In this document: piece after piece, positions 42,148 through 43,617 of the stretch
Layout of the letters: each line of letters opens with the position of its first letter
How positions within the stretch are numbered: the stretch's first letter is position 1
Assembly (NCBI GenBank): GCA_028275025.1
Contig: JAQCNM010000036.1
Coordinates: 1-43,617 of the forward strand
Reading direction: 5' to 3'
From: Halovenus sp.
GTDB taxonomy: Archaea > Halobacteriota > Halobacteria > Halobacteriales > Haloarculaceae
DNA: 43,617 bases
The notes under the pieces: generated by a model
The model's database searches: none
What the model saw: only the letters and a program-made list of their open reading frames with translations
Told to the model about the DNA's origin: nothing
Position numbers and translations under genes: made by a program

Positions 42148-43200
42148 TCAGGCGTCGACACCGATCGCCGCCTCCACGCTGTCGAACCCGTCGCGCTCGA
42201 GCAGATCGAGGAGACCACGGTTTATCTCGCGGGCGATGGCCGGGCCGCGGTAGACAAAGGCGGTGTACAGTTGAACCAGTCGTGCGCCGGCACGGAGTTT
42301 GCGGTACGCGTCCGCGGCGGTCGAGACACCACCGACGCCGATCACCGGGGCGTCGACACGGCGTGCCACGTACCGGACCATCTCGGTCGCCCGGGCCTCT
42401 ATGGGCTCGCCGGACAGCCCACCCTCCTCGGCGCGGTTCGACGAGGCGAGCGACGACGGTCGCTCGGTGGTGGTGTTCGTGGCCACGACCCCCTCGAGGT
42501 CGAACTCCGTGACCAGCGAGAGCACGTCGTCGACCGCCGGGGCCGGGAGCTCCGGGGAGAGCTTCACGAGTAGCGGAGCGGCGCCCGCATCCCGGAGTTC
42601 GGTGAGGATGTCCACGAGCGACTCCCGGGTCTGTAGCTCGGCGAACCCCTGTGAGTTGGGGCAGGAGACGTTGACCACGAAGAAGTCGCCGGCGGTTACC
42701 TGCTCGTAGGACTCGCGGTAGTCGGCGGGTGCGGTCGCCGGCGGGACGTGCTCGGACTTTGCGATGTTGACGCCGACGGGCACGTCGACGTCGAACTCGA
42801 ACAGGCGGTCACCGACGGTCGCCGCACCGTCGTTGTTCAGTCCCATCCGGTTTATCAGCGCCCGGTCGGCCGGGAGTCGGAACAGCCGGGGCTGTGGGTT
42901 GCCGGATTGGGGCTCTGCCGTGACACCGCCCACCTCCACGAACCCGAACCCGAGTGCCGCGAGCGCGGGCGGCAGGCGTGCGTTCTTGTCGAAACCCGCC
43001 GCGACGCCGACCGGGTTCGGAAACTCGTGTCCGAACAGCTCCGTCTCCAGGCGCTCGTCGGTGACGGTGTAGTAATCGGTCACGGCACGGAGCAGTGGTG
43101 TCCGCTGGAGAGCAGCCAGTCCAGTGTGTGCGAGCCGGTGTGTGGTCTCCGGTGGGAGCCTGAACAGGAGCGGTCTGAGTTTACTGTAGAGCCGACTCAT
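42148..43200 (-). CDS. pyrD: Dihydroorotate dehydrogenase, class 2-like, 350 aa
   Basis: The enzyme of pyrimidine synthesis that oxidises dihydroorotate with FMN. The N-terminal helices with ETTH, GVAAGFDKNA, GFVEVGGVTAEPQSGNPQPR and GVGGVSTAADAY follow the membrane-bound, quinone-using class 2 enzyme. At the catalytic base position, where class 2 proteins have Ser (NxSSPN), this protein has Cys180 (NVSCPN), as in class 1 enzymes. ATG 43200 is chosen; the frame is open upstream but is not typical of PyrD. It lies between the tRNA-Met gene and a divergent HAD-like gene. Confidence 0.94.
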   Translation of the reverse strand: MSRLYSKLRPLLFRLPPETTHRLAHTGLAALQRTPLLRAVTDYYTVTDERLETELFGHEFPNPVGVAAGFDKNARLPPALAALGFGFVEVGGVTAEPQSGNPQPRLFRLPADRALINRMGLNNDGAATVGDRLFEFDVDVPVGVNIAKSEHVPPATAPADYRESYEQVTAGDFFVVNVSCPNSQGFAELQTRESLVDILTELRDAGAAPLLVKLSPELPAPAVDDVLSLVTEFDLEGVVATNTTTERPSSLASSNRAEEGGLSGEPIEARATEMVRYVARRVDAPVIGVGGVSTAADAYRKLRAGARLVQLYTAFVYRGPAIAREINRGLLDLLERDGFDSVEAAIGVDA

Positions 43201-43570
43201 CGGCGTGGTCACCGACCCCAGTGCCCAGAGTTCGCCGTCGAGCCTGTCTGTGTCTGTCTGCCGGACGACGTTCTCACAGGCCCGGCCGACCACCGCGTCA
43301 CCGACCCCCGTCCTGACAGTCCGAGTGTGTCCCCGCGCCGGCTCAGGCGGGCACTGTGACAGCTGCCGTCCTCGCCTCTCACACCACCGGGACCGAGCGT
43401 CTTTTTTTCTACCATCTCGGTATCTCGTTTCCGACTCACCGAAGCACACACTTAAGTGTACCGTGCATCGGTCGACAGAGGGCAGACGAGGGTGGCCGTC
43501 CCGGAGCCGTCTCGCGGGCTCCTGTCGGTCGGAATCCAAACTGTCGTGTGCGACGAAACAAAAAACAGGT
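43201..43570. other. Divergent intergenic region, 370 bp, with 12-bp palindrome
   Basis: ACACTTAAGTGT at 43448-43459 is a perfect palindrome whose TTAA core could act as a TATA box for minus-strand transcription. A weak coding-like stretch continues upstream of pyrD in its frame (about 43205-43300), which could be part of a longer or older gene. Nothing else is supported. Confidence 0.5.
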
Positions 43571-43617
43571 ATGACACAGGCCGACGGTGTGGAGAGCTAC
43601 GAGGCGCTCCTGTTCGA
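43571..43617 (+). CDS. N-terminus of a probable HAD-superfamily hydrolase (truncated by window end)
   Basis: Only 15 complete codons are visible from ATG 43571; they read MTQADGVESYEALLF and run into a codon beginning GA. The segment YEALLF followed by Asp would be the first strand and nucleophile of HAD motif I (hhhhDxD). The assignment is based on this short stretch only. An A-rich stretch precedes the start. Confidence 0.5.
   Translation, partial: MTQADGVESYEALLF

Noticed and set aside
43209-43415. Small minus-strand ORF of 68 codons upstream of pyrD
   Set aside because: No recognisable motif, basic composition and weak codon pattern; promoter-like TTAA palindrome upstream is not enough to call a gene.

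Overview
The window is from a haloarchaeon (Halobacteria). The GC content is high, proteins are acidic and GC3-rich, and many genes have a TATA-like element 26-31 nt upstream of the start codon, as in leaderless haloarchaeal transcripts. Other markers are a HalX response regulator, Tat-type lipoproteins, an initiator tRNA-Met with an A1:U72 pair, and an elongator tRNA-Met with an intron at position 37/38. I cannot name a genus from the sequence alone.

Layout. (1) 1-15304, minus strand: a pilus / type IV-like secretion locus. Two ATPase + TadC/PilC-type membrane-protein pairs lie in tandem, followed by five small proteins with prepilin-like N-termini and a very large surface protein (CARDB-like and GLUG-like segments) that runs off the left edge. 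(2) 15645-17661: a PiT-type phosphate transporter and an alpha/beta hydrolase, then a decayed gene. (3) 17997-28468: a compact island in which every transcription unit carries a palindromic TTTAGG-N4-CCTAAA type box at its promoter (five boxes, none noticed elsewhere in the window). The box resembles DtxR/IdeR-family (haloarchaeal Idr/SirR) iron operators. The controlled genes are a ferric ABC permease and substrate-binding lipoprotein, a gluconate-dehydrogenase-like subunit 3 + GMC flavoprotein pair, a polyprenyl-phosphate-type GT2, a GT-C membrane glycosyltransferase, a plant-RGP-like (GT75) protein and a flippase-like membrane protein.

(4) 28681-31697: initiator tRNA-Met with a duplicated 3' end, a HalX-type regulator and thrS. 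(5) 31774-38571: housekeeping and small genes: universal stress protein, DUF5816 protein, Nob1-like nuclease with a PRC-barrel protein, cold-shock protein, MetE-like methyltransferase, small zinc proteins, two membrane proteins and the cysteine desulfurase sufS. A frameshifted halocyanin relic sits next to sufS. (6) 39025-43617: trpS with a strong leader hairpin, a second PiT transporter, intron-containing tRNA-Met, pyrD, and the start of a probable HAD hydrolase.

The most interesting system is the iron-box island. It suggests that iron limitation induces, together with Fe(III) uptake, a complete-looking set of lipid-linked sugar transfer functions (sugar-nucleotide protein, polyprenyl-P loading, flipping, GT-C transfer) and an exported redox flavoprotein. 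The genes and boxes are read directly from sequence; iron control and the joint pathway are inference.
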